Assembly (NCBI RefSeq): GCF_006912135.1
Contig: NZ_VIRS01000001.1
Span: 433,016 to 497,015 of the forward strand
Origin: Cryptosporangium phraense
GTDB lineage: Bacteria > Actinomycetota > Actinomycetes > Mycobacteriales > Cryptosporangiaceae
Direction: 5' to 3'
Length of the DNA: 64,000 nucleotides
Below the pieces are notes generated by a model that saw only the letters and a program-made list of their open reading frames with translations, did not search any database and was not told where the DNA came from. This document shows, one piece after another, positions 50,240 through 59,074 of this stretch (position 1 is its first letter; each line of letters begins with the position of its first letter). A program made the position numbers and the translations under genes.

Positions 50240-50253
50240 TAGAACACGTTCTA
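50240..50253. promoter_or_regulatory. KstR operator upstream of chsE1 (chsE1/kstR intergenic)
   Basis: TAGAACACGTTCTA, identical to the hsaA box and fully palindromic. It is 35 bases from the chsE1 start and 168 bases from the divergent kstR start, so it mainly serves the chs operon but may also tune kstR. Confidence 0.9.
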
Positions 50254-50349
50254 TCAGGCCACGAGGCCCCCGCGCGTGACCTGTGATGGTTTCTGTACCG
50301 TTAGCAGTCGTCGATCGCCCGTTACGTCCGCGTCAACTCACGTCGGCAC

Positions 50350-50363
50350 TAGAACGTGTGACT
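50350..50363. promoter_or_regulatory. Degenerate KstR half-site upstream of kstR
   Basis: TAGAACGTGTGACT keeps the left half TAGAAC of the operator but not the right half. It lies 58 bases upstream of the kstR start, where an autoregulatory site is expected in this family. One good half could allow weak self-repression. Confidence 0.45.
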
Positions 50364-50421
50364 CCGGGCGCGGGGTACTCTGGGCGGAGCACGAACAGAC
50401 CTTTCCCAGGGGGTACACCCG

Positions 50422-51081
50422 ATGGCGAGCCCGTCTCGCGCCCGCGGCGGCAGCCAAGGCGTACTGAACACGCTGAACGCCCTCACCGAGGACGATCTCG
50501 GCTCGGCGGCCCAGCGCGACCGCCGCAAGCGCATGCTCGACGCGACGATCGCGCTCGCGACCAAGGGCGGTTACGACGCGGTCCAGATGCGGGCGGTCGC
50601 CGAGAACGCGGACGTCGCTCTCGGCACGCTCTACCGGTACTTCCCGTCGAAGAACCATCTGCTGGTCACCGGGCTGGCCCGGGAGTTCGAGCAGGCCCAG
50701 GAGAAGCTCGACCGGCTCGAGATCCCGGGTGACACCCCGAGCGAGCGCGTGCTGTTCGTCCTCGGCCGGGTGACCCGCAAACTGCAGCGGTACCCGCAGC
50801 TCACCGAGGCGATGACCCGCGCGTTCATGTTCGCCGACGCCAGCGTGGCGGCCGAGGTCGACACGGTCGGACGCCTGATGGAGGAGATGTTCGGCCGGGC
50901 GATGCACGCCGAGCCGAACACTCAGGACCGCGCGATCGCCCGGGTGATCGGCGACGTCTGGTTGTCGAACCTGGTCGCCTGGGTCACCCGGCGCGCATCG
51001 GTGAGCGACGTGGCCGCGCGGCTCGAGCTCACCGTCCATCTGCTGCTGGACAACGTCACCGACGAAGGGTCAACACGGTGA
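50422..51081 (+). CDS. kstR: Steroid catabolism repressor KstR (TetR family)
   Basis: 219 residues. The DNA-binding part (DLGSAAQRDRRKRMLDATIALATKGGYDAVQMRAVAENADVALGTLYRYFPSKNHLL region, about 25-80) and the ligand domain (LTEAMTRAFMFADASVAAEVD, IARVIGDVWLSNLVAWVTRRAS) match M. tuberculosis KstR almost block for block, with a 24-residue N-terminal extension. KstR dimers repress the cholesterol regulon and release DNA on binding 3-oxocholestenoyl-CoA-type thioesters. The many matching boxes in this window support the assignment. Its end overlaps the phosphoesterase gene by 26 bases. Confidence 0.94.
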   Translation: MASPSRARGGSQGVLNTLNALTEDDLGSAAQRDRRKRMLDATIALATKGGYDAVQMRAVAENADVALGTLYRYFPSKNHLLVTGLAREFEQAQEKLDRLEIPGDTPSERVLFVLGRVTRKLQRYPQLTEAMTRAFMFADASVAAEVDTVGRLMEEMFGRAMHAEPNTQDRAIARVIGDVWLSNLVAWVTRRASVSDVAARLELTVHLLLDNVTDEGSTR

Positions 51082-52252
51082 TTTCGCTCGGCGCGAAGAC
51101 GCGGAACGGCGGGCCCCAGAAGCCGGTGCCACCGCTGGTGTAGAGCTGGGTCGTCGCGCCGTGGCGGGACAGGCCACGCACGACCGGCTGGTCGAGGCGG
51201 ACCAGGAAGTTGAACGGCCACATCTGGCCGCCGTGCGTGTGGCCGGACACCATGAGATCGATGCCGGCCTCGGCCGCGTGCTTCACGAACTTCGGCTGGT
51301 GGGCGAGGAGCAGCACGGGCAGGTTCTGGTCGGCGCCATCGAGGGCCTTGGGCAGGTCGGTGCGGTGGCCGGGCAGGCCCGACCCCTTCGCGGTGACGTC
51401 GTCGACGCCCGCGACCACCAGCCGGTCGCCGCCGCGCTCGACGACGACGTGCCGGTTGTGGAGCGAGTTCCAGCCCAGGTCGGTCATCCGGTCGAGCCAG
51501 CCCTGGGCCTCGTTGAAGTACTCGTGGTTGCCGGTCACGTAGACCTTGGCCAGCTTCGCTTCGAGGGTGCCCAGCGGCGCCGCCTGCTCTTCGCGTTGGT
51601 AGGGCGTCCCGTCGGCGATGTCGCCGGCGTGGGCGATCACGTCCGCGTCCAGGTCGTTGATGACCGCGGCGACCTTGCGCGACCAAGGGGCCCGGTCGAT
51701 CGGGCCGTAGTGCGTGTCGGCGATGAGCACGACCCGGGTGCCGTCGAGGCCCGCGCCGAGGCGGTCGATCGTGACGTCGAGTTCACGGACCCGCGGGACG
51801 CGCATCGCCTCGTAGTTGCCCCAGATCAGGAGCGCGGCGCTGACGACGATCGTCGCTACCGCGACGATCCGCGACCGGCCGGGGTCGTCGACGCCGGCCG
51901 CGAGCAGCACCAGGCCGAGAACGTTCCCGAGGATCGACCAGACGAACAGCACCCAGACGACGCCGAGCAGCGTGTCTCCGACGCGGGCGGCGCCGTCGCT
52001 GTGCCGGGCGTGGCCGGTGAGCATCGCAGTCGGCAGCCCGATCGCGGCGGCCACGACGAGGACGGTGCCGGTGATGACGACCGCCAGTGGCCACTCGTTC
52101 TGCGGACCGAGCAGCGTCCACCAGGGCACGCCGAACAGCAGCAGCGTGACGACGATCAGGATGCCGACGAACACGACCGGGCTCCGGCGTCGTTCCGGCG
52201 TGGGAGCGGGAGTGCTCTCGGTGGCCGCGGTGAGTGCGTCGGTGTCGGCCAC
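51056..52252 (-). CDS. Membrane-anchored metallophosphoesterase
   Basis: 398 residues. About four to five hydrophobic segments in residues 25-145 are followed by a calcineurin-like domain with VLIADTHYG, HAGDIADG, TGNHEYFNEAQGW, LLLAHQP and VSGHTHGGQMWPF, the complete set of metal-binding motifs. It resembles YkoQ/YaeI-like phosphodiesterases acting on phospholipid or cell-wall intermediates. The active site probably faces outward or the cytosol; topology is not resolvable here. Confidence 0.87.
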   Translation of the reverse strand: MADTDALTAATESTPAPTPERRRSPVVFVGILIVVTLLLFGVPWWTLLGPQNEWPLAVVITGTVLVVAAAIGLPTAMLTGHARHSDGAARVGDTLLGVVWVLFVWSILGNVLGLVLLAAGVDDPGRSRIVAVATIVVSAALLIWGNYEAMRVPRVRELDVTIDRLGAGLDGTRVVLIADTHYGPIDRAPWSRKVAAVINDLDADVIAHAGDIADGTPYQREEQAAPLGTLEAKLAKVYVTGNHEYFNEAQGWLDRMTDLGWNSLHNRHVVVERGGDRLVVAGVDDVTAKGSGLPGHRTDLPKALDGADQNLPVLLLAHQPKFVKHAAEAGIDLMVSGHTHGGQMWPFNFLVRLDQPVVRGLSRHGATTQLYTSGGTGFWGPPFRVFAPSEITVLTLRR

Positions 52253-52275
52253 GGGTGCTCCTCAGGACAATTGAA

Positions 52276-52285
52276 CGGACGTCCG
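52276..52285. promoter_or_regulatory. Short palindrome upstream of the phosphoesterase
   Basis: CGGACGTCCG, a 10-base perfect palindrome in the 149-base gap between the divergent phosphoesterase and SnoaL genes. A regulatory role is possible; such a short GC palindrome also occurs by chance. Confidence 0.25.
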
Positions 52286-52401
52286 ATTAACGTCGATCTT
52301 ATGCTGGCAACTCCCGGCCATCGGCGAAGATTCCCCTTCCCTGAGATCGTCGACACGGCGTAGACGGTTCCGCTACCGTGGAGGAAACCTGGGAGGCAGC
52401 C

Positions 52402-52917
52402 ATGACCCTCGCTCCTTCACCCACGGACACCACGACCACCGCCTGGCGGGCGGCCGGCGAGGTCGGCGACCTCGATGCGGCGATCGCCTGCCTGGCCGAG
52501 GACGTCGAGGTGATCTCGCCGCTGACCGCGGCGTTCACCTTCCGCGGCCGGGCTCAGGTCCGCGAGATGCTGGCCGCCGCGTTCGAGATCTTCTCCGACG
52601 TTCGGTTTCACACCGAGCTGGGGGACGAAGTGGCGCGAGCGCTGGTGCTGACCGGGCGGGTCGGGCGCGAGTCGTTCGAGGAGGCTCAGCTCTTGCGGTT
52701 CGATGCGGAGGGGCAGATCACCGAGGTCACGTTGTTCGGGCGGCCGTTGCCCGCGCTGACGCAGGTGATGACCGACATCGGTCCGAGGCTGGTTCGCGGG
52801 CAGGGCCGGCCGGGCTTGGCTCGGGTGATAGGCGCCGCGACCGCGCCGCTCGCGTTTTTCACGCGGGTCGGCGAGAAGCGGTTGGTGCCGCTGGCCGACC
52901 CGAACCGCCGCCGCTGA
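52402..52917 (+). CDS. SnoaL-like (NTF2-fold) nuclear-transport-factor-2 family protein
   Basis: 171 residues with an NTF2-like fold (AWRAAGEVGDLDAAIACLAEDVEVISPLTAAFTFRGRAQVREMLAAAFE region, then LLRFDAEGQITEVTLFGRPL) and a C-terminal extension containing GRPGLARVIGAATAPLAFFTR. Function is unknown; related proteins are delta-5-3-ketosteroid-isomerase-like. The ATG at 52402 has GGGAGG upstream. Confidence 0.78.
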   Translation: MTLAPSPTDTTTTAWRAAGEVGDLDAAIACLAEDVEVISPLTAAFTFRGRAQVREMLAAAFEIFSDVRFHTELGDEVARALVLTGRVGRESFEEAQLLRFDAEGQITEVTLFGRPLPALTQVMTDIGPRLVRGQGRPGLARVIGAATAPLAFFTRVGEKRLVPLADPNRRR

Positions 52918-53990
52918 GGCGTGTTTCGCGCGGGGGTCCGCCCCAGGCGGTTTGGTGCCACCCGACGGGCGGCGCGGCGCGGAGGTCGGCGCCTCGGGCC
53001 CGGCGGCCGGCCCGCCGCGGCCGCGACGCCGAGCGAGCCGATTGGTGGTGGATCCCGCGCCGGCGCGGACGCCGCCGCTCTACCGAGGGCGAGCAATCCG
53101 GTCGGTGATTGGCGGCAACTCCCGCGTCGACGCGGAGTCCCCGACGCCGCGACGCCGACGGCGAGCGAACCAGTCGGCGATGGAGGCGAGTCCCGCATGG
53201 ACGCTGCCCCGGCGCCGAACAAGTGGGTCGGCGTGGATTCCGTAGTCGACGCTGTCAGGTACGGGCGCGCGGTCCGTGAGCCCGATCGGCCGGGACACGC
53301 GTCAGCCGGCTCCGCAGTCTGCGGCTGCGATCGGTGACCCGGATAGCCTCGAGGAAGCTGGACGCGACTGCGGCCTGTCCGGCGTGGAGGGCAAGCGGCC
53401 GCGCGATCCGTCAGCCCTATCGACGAGGACGCGCCGACCGGCCCCGCGGTCTGTGGCTGCGACGGGTAACCAGATGGCGTCTGAGAGGGCTGAACGCGTC
53501 TGCGGCCTGTCCGAGTGATTCAGAGGGCAAGTGGCCGCGCGATCCGTTGGCGCTATCGGCCAGGACCCGCGCCGGCCGGGTCTGCGGGCGAGCGGTCCGC
53601 GCTGGCCGACCTGAGTCGCTGATGGATTTTCCCAGAAGCATCGGCGGCGGGCAGCTCCCCCTCCTTGGCCCGGGCACGAGCTGCGACCGTGTCGTGCGTC
53701 GCCGCCAATCTCGCGTCCGGCCACCCGCGGACAATTGATCCCGTCACGGCGCGCCAGTACGGACTCGCCGGCGGATGCGGTCGCTGACCTGCCGCCGGGG
53801 GGCGCGGCGGCCGACCGCTCGGCCCCGCCGACGGCGACATCGCCCCGCAGGCTCTGCATTCGCCGTTCGTCCGATCAACCGACGGAGTGGCGGGCGGGCG
53901 GGTGGCTCGATCGGGGCGGTGTCTTGGCGGCGGGCCTATGCCAGCGGGGCGCTCGGCTCGGGCGTCGGGTCGCCCGTCGGGGCGCGGACC
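52918..53990. repeat. Gene-free stretch built of two kinds of decayed tandem repeats
   Basis: About 1.07 kb with no supportable gene. From 53031 to about 53260 a 60-72-base unit recurs (starts near 53031, 53091, 53163, 53221), with a shared core like GAGCNANCCNGTCGGNGAT and a later TCCCGC...GACGC. From about 53263 to 53640 a 131-136-base unit recurs (starts about 53263, 53396, 53532), with GGCCGCGCGATCCGT and GCGGCCTGTCC blocks conserved. All six frames are interrupted or Arg/Pro-rich, and the frame changes between units, so the repeats are not coding as they stand. Confidence 0.6.
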
Positions 53991-54719
53991 TCAGCCGACG
54001 GTCGCGGTGAGGCGGGCCAGCATCACCGACGTGAGGCGGTGGGCGGCGTCGGCGGCCGAGTCGGCATCGTGGGCCGCGATCGCGGCCGCGAGTTCGCCCT
54101 GGGTAGCCAGGTCCGCGGCCTCGGGCGCGCTCAGCGGACGGGTCACGGCCGCGTTCTGATGAATCGCCGCGACCAGGCTGTTGTACGCGAGCTGGTAGGC
54201 CACGTTCTCCCCGGCCACGACGATCAACCGCCAGAACTGCTCGTACCGCTCGGCCAGCACCAGCGGATCCATGATCCCGGCCGACGCCCCCACGAAAGCC
54301 TCGATCTCCCCCGCCGCGGCCGCCGACGCCCGCTCGGCCGCCAGTCGCGCCGCGTCGACGCCGATCGCCAGCCGCATCTCCAGCGCCGACCGCAGGATCA
54401 CGCCCTCGGGCAGTGACGACGCCGCAAAATCGCTCACCGCGAGGTCGCTCAGGACCTCGAGCCCGGCCGAGACGCGCCAGTCGAGGACCCGGGTCGCGCC
54501 GCCGTGGCTCACCTCGACCAGGCGGGCCTGCTGGAGCCGGCGGATCGCCTCGCGCAGCCCGTGCCGGGCCACGCCGAACTGCTCGGCCAGCGCCCGCTCC
54601 CCCGGCAACGCCTCGCCGGGCGCCAGCGCCCCAGTGAGAATCGCGTCCCGCAACTGCTGGTAGACCGCGTCCGAGACGCCGCTCCGGGCGATCGGACCAA
54701 AGCTCACCGGGTCTGCCAC
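53991..54719 (-). CDS. GntR family (FadR-type, FCD domain) transcriptional regulator
   Basis: 242 residues. The winged helix at about 10-75 includes VYQQLRDAILTGALAPGEALPGERALAEQFGVARHGLREAIRRLQ, and the all-helical FCD domain follows (LEMRLAIGVDAARLAAERA, DPLVLAERYEQFWRLIV). Such proteins sense carboxylic acids or fatty acyl groups. GTG at 54719 (VADPVSFGPIARSG) is the natural start. No operon partner is clear; the repeat region lies downstream. Confidence 0.85.
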   Translation of the reverse strand: MADPVSFGPIARSGVSDAVYQQLRDAILTGALAPGEALPGERALAEQFGVARHGLREAIRRLQQARLVEVSHGGATRVLDWRVSAGLEVLSDLAVSDFAASSLPEGVILRSALEMRLAIGVDAARLAAERASAAAAGEIEAFVGASAGIMDPLVLAERYEQFWRLIVVAGENVAYQLAYNSLVAAIHQNAAVTRPLSAPEAADLATQGELAAAIAAHDADSAADAAHRLTSVMLARLTATVG

Positions 54720-54751
54720 ACCCCCGACTCTACGTCCGCCGCGCCCCGGGC

Positions 54752-55645
54752 CTACTCTCCGCCGCCCGACGCCGGCGCGACACCGCCGGGCGCCGGTGCG
54801 ACACCGGTCGGCGCCACCTCGGGCACCCACCCCGGCCCCCGGAACACGAATCCCAACCGATCCCGCCACCCCGAAACGCCACGCATCGCCCGTCCAATGG
54901 CGACATACTCCCCGAACGCCACCCGCACCGGGTTGTACGTCCCGACGTTCTTCGTCAGACCGTAAACAACCCGCTCACCCTCCGGCTCGAACGTCCCCAG
55001 CAGCCGGTCCCACACGATCAGGATCCCGCCGTAGTTGCGGTCCAGATACATCGACTGCGTCCCGTGGTGCACCCGATGATGCGACGGCGTGTTCAGCACC
55101 GCCTCGAACCAGCGCGGCATCCGGTCGATCCGCTCGGTGTGCAGGAAGAACTGGTACAGCAGGTTCACCGACTGCTGGAAGAAGATCATCCACGGCGGCA
55201 GCCCGATCGCCGCCAGCGGCAGCCAGAACGGCAGCGCGGTGAACGGCGTCCAGGGCTGACGCAGCGCGGTCGAGAAGTTGTAGCGCTCGCTCGAATGGTG
55301 CACGACGTGCGACGCCCACAGGATCCGGACCTCGTGGTGCGACCGGTGATACCAGTAGTACGCGAAGTCGTCGGCGAAGAAGAGCAGCACCCACACCCAC
55401 ACCGCATCAGCGGGCAGCCGCAACGGCGACAACGCGTAGACCCCGGCGTACGCGGCCAGCGTGACGAACTTCCACACCGCCTCGACGACCAGGAACCCCA
55501 TCCCCATCGACAGGCTCGTGACCGTGTCCCAGGGCGTGTACCCGAGCTCGGCCCCGTCGCTCAGGAACCGGTAGGACGCGATCTCCAGCGCCACGAACAG
55601 GACGAAAACCGGCACCGCGAAGACGAGCAGGTAATCGGACGACAT
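54752..55645 (-). CDS. Fatty acid hydroxylase / sterol desaturase family membrane protein
   Basis: 297 residues with four or so membrane segments and the di-iron histidine boxes HRSHH (near 99-103), HVVHH (near 113-117) and HHRVHH (near 189-194). Family members hydroxylate or desaturate lipids, sterols or carotenoids using O2. The C-terminus ends in Pro/Ala/Gly repeats (VAPTGVAPAPGGVAPASGG). It is 33 bases downstream of the TetR gene and might be read with the P450-TetR transcript. Confidence 0.85.
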   Translation of the reverse strand: MSSDYLLVFAVPVFVLFVALEIASYRFLSDGAELGYTPWDTVTSLSMGMGFLVVEAVWKFVTLAAYAGVYALSPLRLPADAVWVWVLLFFADDFAYYWYHRSHHEVRILWASHVVHHSSERYNFSTALRQPWTPFTALPFWLPLAAIGLPPWMIFFQQSVNLLYQFFLHTERIDRMPRWFEAVLNTPSHHRVHHGTQSMYLDRNYGGILIVWDRLLGTFEPEGERVVYGLTKNVGTYNPVRVAFGEYVAIGRAMRGVSGWRDRLGFVFRGPGWVPEVAPTGVAPAPGGVAPASGGGE

Positions 55646-55678
55646 GCGGCCCAGCGTAAGCGCATCTGGTCCACTGGT

Positions 55679-56320
55679 TCAACCAGTTCCCCGCGGGAGG
55701 GCGTCGATCGCCGAGATGAACAGATCGAGCCCGAACTCGAAATCGGCCTCCGGATCGTGCGCCAGCAGCGCCGTCGCCGACGCCACCACGTGCGGGAACC
55801 GCGCCGGGTCGACCTCGATGTCGGCCACCCGGTCGAGCAGCTGCCCCAGCCAGAGCGCCTGCAACTGCGACCCCACCGCGTACGCCATCAACGCGTGCAC
55901 GATCCGGACCGCGACCGCCCCGCGGAACCCGGCCCGGGCCGCCAGCGCGAGCGACCGCTCGGCCAGCCGCGACGCCGCCGTGCTCTCGATCGAGTGCGAC
56001 AACACCACCCGCATCGCATGGGGGTACTCGTGGGCCGCCGCCCGAAAAGCGCGCACCAGCGCCCGCGTCTCGTCCCGCCAGTCGTCCACGAACGGAACCT
56101 CGTCCAGCCCCGCCACCACGTACTCCGCCACGCCCTCCATCAGCGCGGCCTTGTTCGGCACGTGGTTGTACAGCGACATCACCGCGACGCCGAGCTCGGC
56201 CGCCACCGCCCGCATCGACAGCGCCTCGGGCCCGTGCCGTTCGAGCAGCGCGACCGCCGCGTGCACGATGCGCCCGCGGGTGAGGACCGCACGCACCACC
56301 GGTTCCGGAGCCTCACGCAT
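55679..56320 (-). CDS. TetR family transcriptional regulator
   Basis: 213 residues with a TetR helix-turn-helix at about 38-65 (LSMRAVAAELGVAVMSLYNHVPNKAALM) and a TetR_C ligand domain. It overlaps the end of the upstream P450 gene by 8 bases, so the two are co-transcribed, and the double operator before the P450 (57648-57679) is its likely target. Confidence 0.85.
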   Translation of the reverse strand: MREAPEPVVRAVLTRGRIVHAAVALLERHGPEALSMRAVAAELGVAVMSLYNHVPNKAALMEGVAEYVVAGLDEVPFVDDWRDETRALVRAFRAAAHEYPHAMRVVLSHSIESTAASRLAERSLALAARAGFRGAVAVRIVHALMAYAVGSQLQALWLGQLLDRVADIEVDPARFPHVVASATALLAHDPEADFEFGLDLFISAIDALPRGTG

Positions 56321-57632
56321 GCAACGCCACCGGCAACTCGTCGAAGCCGCGCAGCGTCCGGGTCGGGCGTCGCCGGGGACGGCCGGCCGCGGTCAGGTCC
56401 GGGTACCGCTCGAACAGCCGGCGCAACGCCTCCTCGCCCTCGATCCGGGCCAGCGACGCACCCAGGCAGTAGTGGACGCCGCTGGAGAACGCCAGGTGCT
56501 CCCGGGCGTTCGCCCGCCGGACGTCGAACCGCTCGGGGTCGGCGAACACCGCCGGATCCCGGTTCGCGCCGCCGATCAGGATCGACAGGAACGTCCCGGC
56601 CCGCACCGGCACGCCGGCGACCTCCGTGTCACGCAACGCCCGGCGGGCGGTGTTCTGCACCGGCGACTCGTACCGCAGGATCTCCTCGACCGCGTTGTCC
56701 CAACCCCCCTCGGCCAGCAGCAGAGCAAGCTGTGAGGGATGCGCGAGCAGCAGCGACACCCCGTTCCCGATCAGGTTGACCGTCGTCTCGAACCCGGCCG
56801 CCAGCAGTAGCCCGGCGATCGCCAGCAGCTCGGTCTCGGTGAGCGACTCCTCCTCCTGCACCAGCCGGCTCAACAGGTCGTCCCCCGGCGAACGGCGCAA
56901 CCGGGCGAAGTGCCCGGACATCCACCCGTTCAGCTCCCGGATCGCCCGGTCGACCCGCCGGTACTCCCGATACGACAGCCCGACGTCGAGCACCGGAGCC
57001 GCCGTACTCCCCCAGGCGACGAACTGCGACCGCATGTCGGCCGGCACGCCGAGGATCTCCGCGATGATCGTCACCGGCAGCAGGCTGGCGTAGCTGCCCA
57101 CGATGTCCGAGCGGCCCGAGAGCCCGTCCAGCAGCTCGTCGGCCAGCGACGCCACCCGCGGCCGCAGCGCCGCCATCGCCCGCGCGGTGAACACCTTCGA
57201 GACCAGCTTCCGGTACCGGGTGTGGTCGGGCGGATCCACCGCGAGCAGCGACGGCGGCGTCACCGGGCCGACCGTCCGGTTCGGCCGGGTCATCAGCCAG
57301 CGGGCCAGCGGCGGCAGCGCCTCCGGATCGGAGACGACGCCGAACGCGTCGCTGCGCAGCGCCCCGTCGGCGACCGCGTGGCTGGCCGTCGTCGCCATGA
57401 ACTTCCCGCGCACCACCGGGCCGCGCGAGCGGATCCGGGCGTAGATCGGGAACGGATCGGCCCGGGCCGCCGGGTCGGTGAACAGCTGGGCCTGCAGGTC
57501 ACCCTGCTTGCGCGCGCGGCTCAGCGCGAAGCGGGCGACGCCGTGCCGGGCCGACCAGGCCCCGGCCGCGAGCAGCTCGGCCTGAACCGGGCCGGGCCTC
57601 TTCGCGAGGGAAGGATCGCTGGTCAAGGTCAT
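56313..57632 (-). CDS. Cytochrome P450
   Basis: 439 residues. The heme loop FSSGVHYCLGASLARIEGEEA gives Cys389; the I-helix is AGLLLAAGFETTVNLIG, and EEILRYESPVQ is the ExxR region. The class is bacterial type I, similar to CYP107/CYP140-like enzymes, but the substrate is unknown. A 45-residue basic N-terminal extension precedes the P450 fold. It is co-transcribed with its TetR regulator and preceded by a tandem CGTAC-N3-GTACG operator. Confidence 0.88.
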   Translation of the reverse strand: MTLTSDPSLAKRPGPVQAELLAAGAWSARHGVARFALSRARKQGDLQAQLFTDPAARADPFPIYARIRSRGPVVRGKFMATTASHAVADGALRSDAFGVVSDPEALPPLARWLMTRPNRTVGPVTPPSLLAVDPPDHTRYRKLVSKVFTARAMAALRPRVASLADELLDGLSGRSDIVGSYASLLPVTIIAEILGVPADMRSQFVAWGSTAAPVLDVGLSYREYRRVDRAIRELNGWMSGHFARLRRSPGDDLLSRLVQEEESLTETELLAIAGLLLAAGFETTVNLIGNGVSLLLAHPSQLALLLAEGGWDNAVEEILRYESPVQNTARRALRDTEVAGVPVRAGTFLSILIGGANRDPAVFADPERFDVRRANAREHLAFSSGVHYCLGASLARIEGEEALRRLFERYPDLTAAGRPRRRPTRTLRGFDELPVALHA

Positions 57633-57647
57633 GACGGCTCCTCGGTA

Positions 57648-57679
57648 CGTACTGCGTACGCCTCACGTACGTTGTACGT
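57648..57679. promoter_or_regulatory. Double operator CGTAC-N3-GTACG upstream of the P450-TetR operon
   Basis: Two inverted repeats, CGTAC-TGC-GTACG at 57648-57660 and ACGTAC-GTT-GTACGT at 57665-57679, have centres 18 bases apart. The region lies 15-47 bases upstream of the P450 ATG. The size and tandem spacing suit two TetR dimers, presumably the product of the downstream TetR gene. Confidence 0.72.
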
Positions 57680-57757
57680 ATCGTTCATCCGACTGTCAAC
57701 GGGCGAGAGCTGAACGGCGGTCCCCGGGGCTGGTCACGACCACATAGGGTCACGCTG

Positions 57758-59029
57758 GTGAGCGATCCCACCAGCCCCCCGGGCACCTCAGCCCTCACCG
57801 TCCTCGGCAGCGACCTGACCGTGACGCTCGCCGATGGCACTATCAGTGATCACATCAACCTCGACTACGCGGCCACCGCGCCCTGCCTGGCCGTCGCCGC
57901 GGACGCGGTCAACGAGGCGCTCCCCTGGTACGCGAGCGTGCACCGCGGCGCCGGGGCCGCGTCCCAGCGCAGCACGCTGGCCTACGAGCGCGCCCGCCAG
58001 ACGATCGGCGACTTCGTCGGCGCCCGGCCCGACGACTACGTCGTCTTCACCCGCAACACGACCGACGCGCTGAACCTGCTGGCCCGGTCGCTCCCGGCCA
58101 ACACGACGGTCGTCGGCTGGGCCGGCGAGCACCACGCCAACCTGCTGCCCTGGGGTTCGTCCGCGGTCTCGCTGCCGGTCCCCCGCTCGGCGGGCGAGGC
58201 CGTCGACGGCCTCGACGCCGCACTGGCCGGCCTGCACGGCCCGGTCCTGGTGACGGTGACCGGCGCGTCGAACGTCACCGGCGAGGTGTGGCCGCTCGAC
58301 CTGCTGACCGAGGTGGCCCACCGTCACGGCGCACGCATCGCGGTCGACGCCGCTCAGCTCGCGCCGCACCGCCCGGTGTCACTCTCCGAGTCCGACGTCG
58401 ACTACCTCGCGTTCTCCGGCCACAAGCTGTACGCACCGTTCGGGGCCGGCGTGCTGGCCGGCCGGGCCGACTGGCTCGACGGCGCCGAGCCGTACCTGGT
58501 CGGCGGGGGCGCGACCGCGTTCGTGGCCGCCCACGCGTCCAACGGCCAGGTCTCGTACGCGGTGGACTGGAACTCCGGACCGGCCCGCCACGAGGCCGGC
58601 ACGCCCAACCTCGTCGGCGCGGTGTCGATCGCCGCCGTGTGCGACGCGCTGAGCACGGCCGACCGGCCGGCGCTCGCGGCCGCCGAGGAGAAGCTCGTCC
58701 AGCGGCTGCGTGACGGCCTGGAGGCACTGCCGGGCGTCGGCGAGCTGCGGACGTTCCCGGCCGGGCACGACCGGGTCGGCATCGTCAGCTTCGCGGTGGC
58801 CGGCGTGGCCGCGTCGGACGTGTCGGCGCACCTGGCGACCCACCACGGCATCGGGGTCCGGGACGGGCTGTTCTGCGCCCACCCGCTGTCGCGTCGCCTG
58901 CTCGAGGACGCGTCCGCCCGGGTCGGCGCGGATCTCGGCCTGAGCGCCGTTCGCGCCAGCGTGGGCCTCGGTTCCACCGAGGAGCACGTCGACCGCCTGC
59001 TGCTCGGCATCTCCGAACTCACCCGCTGA
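57758..59029 (+). CDS. Class V PLP-dependent aminotransferase / cysteine desulfurase-like protein
   Basis: 423 residues with the class V layout: NLDYAATAPCL near 34-44, VVFTRNTTDALNLLARSLP, VDAAQLAPHRPV, and the PLP Lys in AFSGHKLYAPFGAGVL near 225. It is SufS/Csd-like or a related lyase; the absence of adjacent suf or isc genes makes a specialised desulfurase or lyase role possible. Start GTG 57758 lies in a short leader divergent from the P450 operon. Confidence 0.82.
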   Translation: MSDPTSPPGTSALTVLGSDLTVTLADGTISDHINLDYAATAPCLAVAADAVNEALPWYASVHRGAGAASQRSTLAYERARQTIGDFVGARPDDYVVFTRNTTDALNLLARSLPANTTVVGWAGEHHANLLPWGSSAVSLPVPRSAGEAVDGLDAALAGLHGPVLVTVTGASNVTGEVWPLDLLTEVAHRHGARIAVDAAQLAPHRPVSLSESDVDYLAFSGHKLYAPFGAGVLAGRADWLDGAEPYLVGGGATAFVAAHASNGQVSYAVDWNSGPARHEAGTPNLVGAVSIAAVCDALSTADRPALAAAEEKLVQRLRDGLEALPGVGELRTFPAGHDRVGIVSFAVAGVAASDVSAHLATHHGIGVRDGLFCAHPLSRRLLEDASARVGADLGLSAVRASVGLGSTEEHVDRLLLGISELTR

Positions 59030-59074
59030 GCCGGCGGCCGGCCGCACCCGGCCACCAGCTCAGGAAAAACCGGC

